Origin: CALDUY01 sp046350255
GTDB taxonomy: Bacteria; Planctomycetota; Planctomycetia; Gemmatales; Gemmataceae
Direction of reading: 5' to 3'
Assembly (NCBI GenBank): GCA_046350255.1
Contig: JAXMAV010000033.1
Location: forward strand, 1-64,000
Length of the DNA: 64,000 bases
The position numbers and the translations under genes are program-made. Shown piece by piece: positions 7,701 to 16,258 of the stretch. Position 1 is the first letter of the stretch. Every line of letters starts with the position of its first letter. The notes under the pieces are model-generated. The model was not told the origin of the DNA, did no database searches, and saw nothing but the letters and a program-made list of their open reading frames with translations.

Positions 7701-9839
7701 GCTGTCTGGAGACCAGCGCAAATCAAGGATGACAAGCTGGTGAGCGTTCACCAGCAATACTGTTTTCCCCGTGGCCACCTCGAGAAGGTGCACTTGGCCG
7801 CCATCACTGAAGGCGACCGTTTTGCCATCGGGACTCCAGTCAAGTGCCTGGGCCCAGGCCCGGCCAGGGATCTGCTGACTCCGGAGAAGCTGGTGTGTCG
7901 TCGCGTCCCACAGGCGGATCCAGCCTCCACCATCACCAGTGGCCAGCCGCCTACCATCGGGACTCCAGGCCACCCGCGCCACCTCGGATTGGTGACCAGT
8001 CATCACCGCCAGCAGTTGACCTGTGTCGGAGTCAACCAGGCGCAGGGTGCGGTCGGCACAGGCCAGCGCCAGGGTCCGACCATCGGGGCTCCAGGCCACG
8101 TCGCGCGGCCTGGTCTCGCCCCCGGAATGGAAGATCAGCGCCCGGGGTTGATACGCATCCCACACGCGCAGACCATCAGCTCTGGCCACGCTGGCCAGTC
8201 GTTTGCCATCCGCACAGAAGGCCAGGCCAACCACGGCATCGGAATGTCCGGAGAACGTGCGAAGAGCCCGGCGACCCAGGCCGTGCAGGTAATACCACTC
8301 CCAGCCGCGACGGTCTGTCTGACCAGCGGTGGGTAGCCAATGCACCAGTAATTCATGGACCCGGCGTAAACCGCCTGCCTGATCGGCCGCCTGCCCAGCC
8401 AGGATCATCTCGGCCTGGTAAAGGTTGCGCTGTACCACCTCGCGTGCCTGATCAGCCTTGGCCTTCTCGCGGATGGCTTCCTGCTCGTTGGCCTGGGCCA
8501 GGCTGGCGTTGTGCTCAGCCCGAACGGCGAGCCAGGTAGCCGTGGTCGTGCCTGCAAGCAGGGTGAAGACGAAGGCCAGAGCCAGACCTGCCATGGCAGG
8601 ATTACGTCTGCACCAGCGGAGACCTTTGCCCACGCCGCCAATGGGCCGAGCCAGAATGGTTCGGCCCTCACGGAATCGCCGCAGATCATCAGCCAGCGCC
8701 GCCGCACTGGCGTAGCGTCCCTGTGGGTCCTTGTGCAGGCATTTCAGACAGATCGTTTCCAGGTCAACCGGCACTTCGGGTAGCATTTGCCGGGGCGGCA
8801 CGGGGTCATGGTGCACCACCTGCAGCAAGGTTTCCAGCGGAGTAGCAGCGCGAAACGGAGGCCGGCCAGTCAACAACTCGTAGAGTATGGCTCCCAGTGA
8901 ATAGATATCGGCGGCTGGTCCGACGTGCTTGTGTCCCTGGGCCTGCTCGGGGGCGGCGTAACTGGGAGTACCCAGGAAGGTGCCGGTATCCGTCAGGGAG
9001 GAGGCTCCGTCGAGACGTTTGGCCAGACCAAAATCAGTAATCTTGGGGATCCCGAATCGGTGCTCCTGCTGAAAGGCATTCTCTGTGGTGTCACTACCAG
9101 TCGAGCCGGAGGAAGACACTCCAGGAGCTTGCAGGAGCACATTGGCAGGCTTCAGGTCGCGATGGACGATGTCGCGTTCGTGGGCATGCTGGATGGCTCT
9201 TGCCAGAATCTCTGCCAGGTCCGCAGCGATGGTGGCAGGTAGAGGATCGCCAGTCAAGCGCTCGGCCAGGCTACCTCCCTCGATGTACTCCAAAGCCAGG
9301 TAGGGCAGGTCATGGTGCTGGCCCACCTCGTAGATCTGCACCAGATGCGGATGCGACATGCGCGCCGCCGCCTCTGCTTCCTGGATAAACCGGGTCCGTT
9401 CCTGGGCGCTGGCCAATGTCCCAGCACGGAGTACCTTGAGTGCCACGAATCGGCCCAGCGAGAGATGCCGGGCCTTGAACACTACTCCAGCTCCACCCCG
9501 GCCCAGCACCGACAGAACCTGGTATCCGGCCGGCCAGGTAACCGGGGTTTCCGTTGCTGGCTGCAGTTCCGCCAGGGTATCGGCCAGGTGGATATAATCG
9601 GCCGCTGGCCGCAAATCCTCTTGAAGCCACTGACGCCAGCGAGGTAGTTGTTCGCCGTCGCTGAGTTCACCCAGGAGCCGCTGGCAGTCGCAACAACCTT
9701 CGAGGTGAAGATCCAACACATCACTCTCGGCAGCATCCATGGTGCCGGCGAGTAACAGTTGCAACTGTTCCAGAGGTGGGCAGTGATTCATACCAGGTGA
9801 ATGACTCTCGTCCGTGCAGAAGGGATCAACCGTCGCCAT
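4725..9839 (-). CDS. WD40-repeat Ser/Thr protein kinase with N-terminal anti-sigma-like zinc motif
   Basis: About 1,704 residues. Counting from the TTG at 9842, residues 20-60 hold H-x3-C-x2-C (His 46, Cys 50, Cys 53) preceded by a Cys-Pro start, the zf-HC2 pattern of zinc anti-sigma factors. A complete kinase domain follows: LGRGGAGVVF, Lys 136, HRDLKPANVLL (Asp 229), DFGLAK (270-275) and APEQ. A transmembrane helix lies near 413-440, a coiled stretch after it, then about fourteen WD40 blades (WSPDGRRLATG-type) to about residue 1140. The C-terminal part has TPR-like and discoidin-like sequence (DGNLTTWWDTW). Its start overlaps the ECF sigma stop by about 14 bp, so the two are translationally coupled; ATG 9839 is chosen over TTG 9842, and ATG 9791 is also possible. 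Likely an envelope-spanning regulator of that sigma factor; this role is inferred. Confidence 0.9.
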   Translation of the reverse strand: MATVDPFCTDESHSPGMNHCPPLEQLQLLLAGTMDAAESDVLDLHLEGCCDCQRLLGELSDGEQLPRWRQWLQEDLRPAADYIHLADTLAELQPATETPVTWPAGYQVLSVLGRGGAGVVFKARHLSLGRFVALKVLRAGTLASAQERTRFIQEAEAAARMSHPHLVQIYEVGQHHDLPYLALEYIEGGSLAERLTGDPLPATIAADLAEILARAIQHAHERDIVHRDLKPANVLLQAPGVSSSGSTGSDTTENAFQQEHRFGIPKITDFGLAKRLDGASSLTDTGTFLGTPSYAAPEQAQGHKHVGPAADIYSLGAILYELLTGRPPFRAATPLETLLQVVHHDPVPPRQMLPEVPVDLETICLKCLHKDPQGRYASAAALADDLRRFREGRTILARPIGGVGKGLRWCRRNPAMAGLALAFVFTLLAGTTTATWLAVRAEHNASLAQANEQEAIREKAKADQAREVVQRNLYQAEMILAGQAADQAGGLRRVHELLVHWLPTAGQTDRRGWEWYYLHGLGRRALRTFSGHSDAVVGLAFCADGKRLASVARADGLRVWDAYQPRALIFHSGGETRPRDVAWSPDGRTLALACADRTLRLVDSDTGQLLAVMTGHQSEVARVAWSPDGRRLATGDGGGWIRLWDATTHQLLRSQQIPGRAWAQALDWSPDGKTVAFSDGGQVHLLEVATGKTVLLVNAHQLVILDLRWSPDSRLLASASEDQTVRVWDPRTGKEACQVLGHPDKVWTVCWHPDGSRLATGGADHTIRVWNSRTGQLLDSLRGHTSAVRAVCWSPDGRLLASASEDASVRLWDIQVAPQALPALLHGGEVRALAWSPDGQRLASGGTEPVVRLWDPDTGQQVMSLQGHTADILSLAWAGDGRLASGSSSPQKQRWAGDHTIKIWDPRLGQELLPLPVARPGFLDHRVTAVAWSHDGRHLATVNEGWHLGIRVWDTSSGKEITTLRGHKAWNIYSLTWAPNRLLVSASDDHLKVWDVEGGLEVASLTGHAGPVLAVAWSPDGSTLASGGSDGTVLLWDGQTWEQKGVLSGHTGPVNALSWHPDGNRLASGSDDHLVKIWDTLACKETLTVRGHDRRVRTLGWSPDGFRLASGSQDGTLRIHDATAGYAAEASAQLLPGLQRRFQVRQTGPAPAAALRLRARIRAQQGQWDSAAADWLAAAQHEKAPPKLFVASWCLAESPSDGAPVPTLQPGEMDPTISTRDGGPWKGVSGGEDGWLLLSNYLPPQKPVRVLARLRVYAPDQRAVALSTRLIQDVKIWLNGQPVVAGTQTHLTLHSGWNTIVFQVRIMEGAHYPTLFISEALADRLQALAGQARWEEAANLARVVLEQQEDGPLLLLASRALRNWSEQLRRQGQLHLAQSEYRQARLCCERLLARHPEHAGYTLELVEVMLPPLERDWVILEPTQLKAEKAKLTCLEDHSILASGPNGDSETYTVTAPVPLEGITAVRLEALPHSSLPLGGTGRYPANGNFNLTEFSMSTRDAGDARGKMVALSEAWADFAQARHLASQAIDGNLTTWWDTWPRQRESHRALFALRTPLREVMGSLLVVRLDFSGQVWKNHALGRFRLAVSNQPNPLRLSRWRDLVTGPGVHPWTRLGIAHGLVGEWQSAQQYLKRAVTLPSAYSLQEHAWLALSCAHLGQANDALRWQTALHKLMEKTPPDDAVTELLTELKAIRTTGRGSDRN

Positions 9840-10428
9840 CAAGTCTGCGGATTTCCTGTTCGATCATTTTCCGGACATTACTCCTGGCCACAAAGACATT
9901 GGCCACCTTCATTCCAAGTTGTTGAGCGACCTCGCTGCCAGATTTTTCTTCCAGGGCAGTCAGGCGGAAGGCGTCCCAGGTACTGGGCTGAACACGCAGC
10001 CGCACCCGTGCCATGGCCTGCTCCAGCAATTCGCGTTCACTTTCTTGCTCGACACACCGTAGCAAGTCGTCCCCTGCAGCCACCGACAGCAATAGTTCTG
10101 CAGTGGCGGTGTCACCCGACCCCAGACCAGGCCGGCGGCGCGCCTCGATGAACTTGCACCAGGCCCGGTACGAGACAGTCTTCAGCCAGGCCCGGAAACT
10201 ACCAGAGGGGTCGTAGCGAAAAGCAGCCATTTGCCGGGCCAGTTCTAGTAGCACCTGCTGAGTGACATCCTGAGCATCGGCCGGCTGTAGACCCCAGCGA
10301 CGGCACCAGTTGTCGATCTGAGGAGCGTACCGGGTGACGAATTCTCCCCAGGCCAGCTGATCGGTCGGACTCCGGGCCAGTCGCCCCAGCAGAGTGGGAC
10401 TGGTCGAGACGTCAGCAGGCTCTGCCAT
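9826..10428 (-). CDS. ECF-type RNA polymerase sigma factor
   Basis: Two hundred residues. Sigma region 2 covers about 27-97, including DAQDVTQQVLLELARQM (2.2) and the -10 recognition part FRAWLKTVSYRAWCKF. Region 4 covers about 135-192 with an HTH (KSGSEVAQQLGMKVANVFVA). It resembles sigma factors that sit next to Ser/Thr kinases in planctomycetes. It directs core RNA polymerase to an unknown regulon. The stop overlaps the start of the WD40 kinase gene, so partner regulation is likely. ATG 10428 follows a weak GAGAG. The nearest upstream gene, the giant NHL protein, ends 145 bp before it. Confidence 0.93.
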   Translation of the reverse strand: MAEPADVSTSPTLLGRLARSPTDQLAWGEFVTRYAPQIDNWCRRWGLQPADAQDVTQQVLLELARQMAAFRYDPSGSFRAWLKTVSYRAWCKFIEARRRPGLGSGDTATAELLLSVAAGDDLLRCVEQESERELLEQAMARVRLRVQPSTWDAFRLTALEEKSGSEVAQQLGMKVANVFVARSNVRKMIEQEIRRLDGDG

Positions 10429-10573
10429 GCTCTCTGATGCTCCCGATGCCGATCAGTCTGGTGCCAGCGGTCCAATGATGGCCAGACCTCCTTTCGTCAT
10501 TGTAACTGGTTCGGAGCGAATGGTTGCAAAAACTCCCAGCGCCCTGGCACCGGCTGGTCCAGGGCGCCTTCGC

Positions 10574-13500
10574 TCAGGCAAACGTCCAGCCAGAGTTATT
10601 CCCAGAGTTGCGGGACTGCGTGGCCCTGATCACCTGTGCTGCGGTGTTCCGGGCATCCTGCACATCCACCAAGGTCACATCAACGGTACCCAGCGGCTGG
10701 ATCGTCCATGGAGTTGCCAGAACCGAGGATCGCAGACGCAACAACTGACCGGGGCTTCCTTTTAGGGTCAATCGGCCCGCCACCGTTTGCGTCGAGCCCG
10801 CCTCAAACGTCAAGGTGTCGGCAGTGGTAACGACCTTGGATAGATTGAAGAAGGTGGTGTTGCCCACCAGCCTCTGGTTGACCCCGACAAACTGGACGGT
10901 ACCCAGGCCGGCATTGAAGGTTCCTCCGCTGACAACCCAGTTCCCAGAGACCTTGAGCTGACTGGGGGCTGTCAAGGTTCCCCCAGTCAGAGCAACGTCG
11001 CGTACACTGATCACCCCAGCGAAGCCGGTAAACTGGCCACCAGATACGAGAAGCCTCTGACCAAGGCTCAGCGCGGTACTGCCGGCCAGGAAACTCCCGC
11101 CGGAAATGGTGGTTTGGCCCAGCACGGTGGTGGGGAACAGGCCGGCATCAAAGGTTCCACCCGCCACGGCAAGGTTGCCGCGGACAACCAACCCAGCAGC
11201 AGAGCGGAAGGTCCCCAGCTGGATATTCTGGTCGGCGATTACCAGGTTGAAGTAGTCCGAGGCGCCAAAATCCTTGAGCAAGATGATCTGACCGCTGTTG
11301 TTACCCAGGTATTCCCAGGTTCCCTGTCGGGTATCGTTACCGCCGAGCAACCGGACGCTCTCCGTTCCCAGTAGGGCCAGGGTTCCCTGGTTGGTCAAGG
11401 CGGCACTCACAGTCAGGGCCTGACCTGCAAGTCGGAGGCGGGTTCCACTGCGCAGAATGAGGTTTCGCACGACAGTCGCCGAGCTGAGTTGGGGCTGGAT
11501 CGAACCCGGGTTAGCGATGATTACCGTGTCCGGATTGTTGGGAACCTGACCTCTGTCCCAGTTGGCTGCATCGTTCCAGTCAGAAGATACCCCTCCCGTC
11601 CAGGTCAAGGTAGCAAGTGGGAAGACCCAGCCGATGTTGCGACCCGCGTTATGCGAATTGGCTGGCTGTACACTGACCGTGTTGAGGTTACGGCTATCCT
11701 GCACATCGACATTGGCTACCAGGGGAGTGCTTCTCGGGTTGATCAACCAGGAAATGCCCGGTTGTGAGGAACGGAGAAACAGAGGTGCTCCGGCGGCCCC
11801 GCGCAACGTAAGGATACTGTTGACGGTTTGCGTGCTCCCGGCCTCGAATGTAAGTGTGGCCCGGGAGGTAACGACCTTGGTCAGCTTGAAGAAGATGGTA
11901 TTGCCAGAAATGCGCTGGTTGGCTCCAGTCATCACGACACTGCTGCCATTAGAAAGTAGCCGCCCAGTGCTTCCCCAGCTCCAGTCCCCGCCGAGTTGAA
12001 GGACACGGTTGGTGGCATCGATGTTGCCTGCCCCACTTGTGTTGCTCAATGACCCGGCGAGTTTGAGATCATCGACAAGACCAAGAGTACCCGTGCCGGT
12101 ATGGCGCAGACTGGGCAACGCCTGGCCGCCACTGAGTATTTTTTGAGATGCGCTGGAGACGAAGATTACTGTGCCTGCCACAGAGGAAACCTGTCCTCCA
12201 TTGTTGGACCAGTCTCCAGAGAGGGACAAAGTCGCGGGAATAATCATGGATGATCCGGCGGACAGTGCGACGCTGGTCGTGCTAACCGGACCATTCCCAC
12301 CTGCAAAGGAGCCGTTCACAACCAGGCCACCGGCAAAAATGTGTGTGGCAGTTCCACTGGTGAGGTTGCCATCAACCGTGGTAAGTCCTCCCACGTTAAC
12401 AGGCTGATCTGCCGTGTCGATTTGGCCCAGCAGAATGCGGAGTTTGCCAGTCAATCGCAAACCACTGGATTGAAGGACAAGTTTGCCCAGGCCAGCCAGG
12501 GTCATGTTTGCAAAGGTCAGGCCTCCACTGTCGAAATGGTCAACACCACTGGTAGTGAACAGCAGGTTGACCGTCGATGCCTGGATGTCGTTTGCGTGTG
12601 TTGTCAGGCTCCGTGCCAGTTGCAAATGCAGGGCGCCTCCCACGGATAGAGTTCCCGTTGTGGTCAGGCTGCTGGCACTGGCCAGAAACATGTTCCCGCC
12701 AATGGTGGAGGCGCCCAGCCGAGAAATGTCCACGTTGACTGCCTGGCTAAAAGAACCAACATCTCCCTGGGTCGTGATGACTACACTGCCCGAACCGGTC
12801 ACCACACCGTTACTGCCCGGCCCCGAGTTCACCTCGCGGATGCCTCCGGTCCCGGCTGTAAGACTGACAGAAATCGGGTTCCCCTGCAGAGCCGGCCCCC
12901 GGAAATTATCATCGAGGACGATTCCAGCCAAACTACTCAAGCTTTGCTGCACCACAATCGACCTGGCGTCCAGAGTGGCTGAGGTGAAGGTGATGGTGCC
13001 GGACTGGTTCACATCGCCCAGGGTAAACGTACCGGTAGTGCCAAAAGCTATGAGCTCGCTGTCCGTGAGATTGATCCCGGCGACAGCATTGTCGGCTCCA
13101 CCGACACTCATGGGGCGAGAGAAAACAGACGAATGGATAGCCACGCTACCCAGGAATACTTTGCGTACAGCGCCGTCGCCCTGGTTGGAAACGTAGAGAT
13201 TGCCCTGGGCATCAAATACCAGACCAGTAGGTGCGGCGAAGTCGTCGGAGAAGGTGGAAACGGTACCATTTGGTGATACCAGCCTAATAATATTGTTGCC
13301 CACATCGGCCACATACAGGTTACCATGGGTGTCCACCGCCAGCCCCTGGGGAAACTGCAGGCCAGTGGCAAGTGTCGAAATGGTTCGTGCCGGTGTTACC
13401 CGACTGACAGTACCGTCACCGAAATTGGACACATAGAGGTTGCCCTGAGCATCAAAGGCCAGGCCGGTGGGTGAGGGCAGACCTGTAACATAGGTAGAAA

Positions 13501-16018
13501 CAACTCCGTCGGGGGTCACCTGGCTCACCGTGTTACTTCCTGCCTCTCCCACGTAGAGATTGCCCTGGGAATCAATGGTCAGGGCAAAGGGGAAAGAGAA
13601 GTTTGTGGCAATTGTCGAGCTTATTCCAGCCTGCGTTATCCGAACCACTCGACCGCTGTTGAATTCAGCGACGTAGAGGTTGCCCTGGGCATCCATGGCC
13701 AGGCCCGAAGGAGTGGTAAGGCCACTGGCAAAGTTGGTAACGACGCCGCCCGGAGTAACCCGGGTCACAGTGCCGGCATTGAAACTGGCAACGTAGAGAT
13801 TACCCTGGGCATCCATGGCCAGCGATCCAGGAGTGTTTATTCCGGTGATAAAGGGAACGATCTGCTGGGTTTCCACTCTGACAGGCGAGGCAGTCGTATC
13901 CAGATCCAGATCCGCTCCAGTGAGTGTTACACTGGGGGCTGTTATCCTGGCACCAGCCCCCAGGCCCAGCTTCCCCACCCCATTGTCACCGCTACCGTCT
14001 GGTTTGACGTCTGCGGCCAGCTTGATCTGTCCCGTTGTGGTGGCAACCGTGTTCAACACGATCAGATTGCCTCGGGTCGTGACGTTTACCTCACCCGCCG
14101 GCGCCACCTGGACACGGTCCAGGTGCAGGTCACCCAGGCCATCGCCAAAGAACGTTGACGGCTGCTGAACCAGTCCCACCTTGACGACTCCACTGACCTG
14201 CAATTGCAGGCGTTGGGTCACGCTTCCGATCGAACCCGTGGTCTCGAAGGTGACCTGCCCAGCCAACACCTCTGCAGTGCTATTGCTAGTATTGGTGGCA
14301 ACAATTCCACCCTGGCCTGCAACAAGGGATACCGTGCCTGTGCCCACTGCCAGTGCTGCGACAGCGCCATTCTCATCGTTCAGAACGATCCTACCCGGCC
14401 CAGTGGATTCCTGGCGGATTTCCACATTCGAGGCGCGGAAACTGGCAGAAACAATGGTAATGTCGCCCCTCTGAGTGGGACTCCCCAGGATCATGTCGTC
14501 CTCAGCAGATAGATTCGCCAACTCGTCATCGCTGATTTGCATCCCGGTAGCTGGATTGCTTGTAGCTCCTACCAGAATGGGCCGGCTAGCAACTGAGGAG
14601 AGGATGCTGAGAGTTGCCGGTCTATTGACTTTTTTGATGTTCGATCCAAAAGCATCTCCGATGTAAACAGCCCCCTGACCATCCACGGCCAACCCCAAAG
14701 GAGTGGCTTGACTGGTGACCAGGGTGGATACCGTGCCGTCAGGCTGAACCCGAGTTACCGAATCGGGGGATGCTTGGGTGACAAAGAGATCCCCATTGGG
14801 ACCAAACGCCAGGTTGCCCGGGCTATCTATCCCAGAGACGAAGGTGGAAATCTCTCCGGCAGGAGTGATCCGTTTGATGGAACTATCGTTCAGAGCGACG
14901 AGAAGGTCGCCACTCTGGGCGAATGCAATGCCATTGGGTTGGCCCAGGTTCGACACAAAAGTCGTGATGATTCCGCTGGGAGTTACTTTCTTCACCGAGG
15001 CATCGCCCAGGTCAGAGACGTACAGGTTATCGCTTGCATCAAAGGCCAGAGCCACGAGGGCACTGAACCCCGAAGCAAATATTGAGACGTTCCCGGAGGG
15101 TGACACCTTCTTCACTGAGCCATCACCGGTATCGCCCACGAAAAGGTCTCCCTGGGAATTGATGGCCAGAGCTATTGGCGCGACAAAACCCGTGGCAAAC
15201 GTGGACACCACTCCGGTGGGGGTCACCTTTGCGACAACCCCATCAAAGTTACTGGCCACGTAGAGATTCCCCAGTGAATCAAAGGTCAGGCCCTTGACCC
15301 CAGCAAATCCACTGAACAGGGGATCAATGACTCCACCCGCTGCCAGGACTTGCGCCGGTTGAGCACTAGTGTCGAGGCTGAGGTCGGCTCCGGTTAGTGA
15401 TACGCTGACCCCTTGCACGACAACTCCGGATCCGATGGTCAGTGTTCCGACTCCGTCATCACCGCTGCCATCAGGTTGTACGTCAGCCGCCAGGGAAACT
15501 TTACCCTGAGGGATCTGGATCGATCCCTGGACATTCAGATCTCGCAACGCGCGGATCTGGACATTTATTGCATCGAAACTGCCTGGATCGGAGTCAACCA
15601 TGGTCCCGTTCAGGGTTACCGAGCCCCCGGTCGAGCTGGGGTCACTCACTATCGTCAAGTTCAATCCCGCCAGCCCTGTGCCGTTGTAATCCAGTGTGTT
15701 TCCTGATTGCCAGAGAATGTCGCCCGACTCGGAGCCGCCGGAACCGTTGCGGATGGCAACGGCACGGCCTGCCAGCAGATCGGTCCGGATATCCGCCACG
15801 GAAATGTTGGCACCTGTCCCGATGGCGGTGTAGTTCCCAGCGGAGTCATGAGCCACCTGCGAAGTGCTCGCGGCACCAATCGTGAGGTTGAAGGCCGGCA
15901 GCAGCCGTGTCTCCAGCCCTTCCAGTATCGGGCGACGCTGACCTCTGGGACAGCGCCAGGAAACGGAAGTCCGTGAACGAATAGCCCTGCTCAGCAAGGG
16001 AATCCAACGAGATAGCAT
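10574..16018 (-). CDS. Giant exported NHL-propeller and parallel-repeat surface protein
   Basis: An 1,814-residue protein. The N-terminus is basic and carries RRPILEGLETRLLPAF (29-43), the LEPR-like motif of exported planctomycete proteins. Two NHL-type beta-propeller blocks, about residues 235-475 and 728-965, consist of units with the pattern LAxDxQGNLYVxxxxxxxVxRVTPxGxVST. Between and after them are Ser/Thr/Gly-rich filamentous beta-repeat regions (VTLTGADLDLDTT occurs twice). Near residue 1520 is WTGGVSSDWNDAANW, a motif common in large bacterial adhesins. The C-terminal part repeats a segment ending in NSGNNSGWTFA. It has no catalytic motif. Probably a cell-surface or secreted structural/adhesive protein. 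ATG 16018 has GAAAGG just upstream. Confidence 0.85.
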   Translation of the reverse strand: MLSRWIPLLSRAIRSRTSVSWRCPRGQRRPILEGLETRLLPAFNLTIGAASTSQVAHDSAGNYTAIGTGANISVADIRTDLLAGRAVAIRNGSGGSESGDILWQSGNTLDYNGTGLAGLNLTIVSDPSSTGGSVTLNGTMVDSDPGSFDAINVQIRALRDLNVQGSIQIPQGKVSLAADVQPDGSGDDGVGTLTIGSGVVVQGVSVSLTGADLSLDTSAQPAQVLAAGGVIDPLFSGFAGVKGLTFDSLGNLYVASNFDGVVAKVTPTGVVSTFATGFVAPIALAINSQGDLFVGDTGDGSVKKVSPSGNVSIFASGFSALVALAFDASDNLYVSDLGDASVKKVTPSGIITTFVSNLGQPNGIAFAQSGDLLVALNDSSIKRITPAGEISTFVSGIDSPGNLAFGPNGDLFVTQASPDSVTRVQPDGTVSTLVTSQATPLGLAVDGQGAVYIGDAFGSNIKKVNRPATLSILSSVASRPILVGATSNPATGMQISDDELANLSAEDDMILGSPTQRGDITIVSASFRASNVEIRQESTGPGRIVLNDENGAVAALAVGTGTVSLVAGQGGIVATNTSNSTAEVLAGQVTFETTGSIGSVTQRLQLQVSGVVKVGLVQQPSTFFGDGLGDLHLDRVQVAPAGEVNVTTRGNLIVLNTVATTTGQIKLAADVKPDGSGDNGVGKLGLGAGARITAPSVTLTGADLDLDTTASPVRVETQQIVPFITGINTPGSLAMDAQGNLYVASFNAGTVTRVTPGGVVTNFASGLTTPSGLAMDAQGNLYVAEFNSGRVVRITQAGISSTIATNFSFPFALTIDSQGNLYVGEAGSNTVSQVTPDGVVSTYVTGLPSPTGLAFDAQGNLYVSNFGDGTVSRVTPARTISTLATGLQFPQGLAVDTHGNLYVADVGNNIIRLVSPNGTVSTFSDDFAAPTGLVFDAQGNLYVSNQGDGAVRKVFLGSVAIHSSVFSRPMSVGGADNAVAGINLTDSELIAFGTTGTFTLGDVNQSGTITFTSATLDARSIVVQQSLSSLAGIVLDDNFRGPALQGNPISVSLTAGTGGIREVNSGPGSNGVVTGSGSVVITTQGDVGSFSQAVNVDISRLGASTIGGNMFLASASSLTTTGTLSVGGALHLQLARSLTTHANDIQASTVNLLFTTSGVDHFDSGGLTFANMTLAGLGKLVLQSSGLRLTGKLRILLGQIDTADQPVNVGGLTTVDGNLTSGTATHIFAGGLVVNGSFAGGNGPVSTTSVALSAGSSMIIPATLSLSGDWSNNGGQVSSVAGTVIFVSSASQKILSGGQALPSLRHTGTGTLGLVDDLKLAGSLSNTSGAGNIDATNRVLQLGGDWSWGSTGRLLSNGSSVVMTGANQRISGNTIFFKLTKVVTSRATLTFEAGSTQTVNSILTLRGAAGAPLFLRSSQPGISWLINPRSTPLVANVDVQDSRNLNTVSVQPANSHNAGRNIGWVFPLATLTWTGGVSSDWNDAANWDRGQVPNNPDTVIIANPGSIQPQLSSATVVRNLILRSGTRLRLAGQALTVSAALTNQGTLALLGTESVRLLGGNDTRQGTWEYLGNNSGQIILLKDFGASDYFNLVIADQNIQLGTFRSAAGLVVRGNLAVAGGTFDAGLFPTTVLGQTTISGGSFLAGSTALSLGQRLLVSGGQFTGFAGVISVRDVALTGGTLTAPSQLKVSGNWVVSGGTFNAGLGTVQFVGVNQRLVGNTTFFNLSKVVTTADTLTFEAGSTQTVAGRLTLKGSPGQLLRLRSSVLATPWTIQPLGTVDVTLVDVQDARNTAAQVIRATQSRNSGNNSGWTFA
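13140..13860 (-). repeat. Tandem NHL repeat block, about 126-bp units
   Basis: Near-identical stretches of the type GTAGAGATTGCCCTGGGCATC recur about every 126 bp inside the giant surface gene (for example near 13193, 13433, 13673 and 13793). A second, more diverged block runs from about 14640 to 15300. DNA-level similarity shows recent unit duplication and makes copy-number change likely. Confidence 0.7.
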
Positions 16019-16258
16019 GGCTGACCTTTCGGATAGTACGCGGCAGCTCGACAGGATTCATTGCGGAGCAAGGTCGAAAACCTAAATCGATCTTCGATCT
16101 TTTTTCTCAACACCCTGGGGATGGACCCGGCAATTTCTTACCTCGATGCCTTCCCCCGGACTCCATAGTTCACCAGCAGACCTGCTGGGCCTGATGGAAG
16201 CACCAGTTCCCACTGGGGGTGCCTGGTTCAACAGAAAACAGAACTGGCGGAGACTGCG

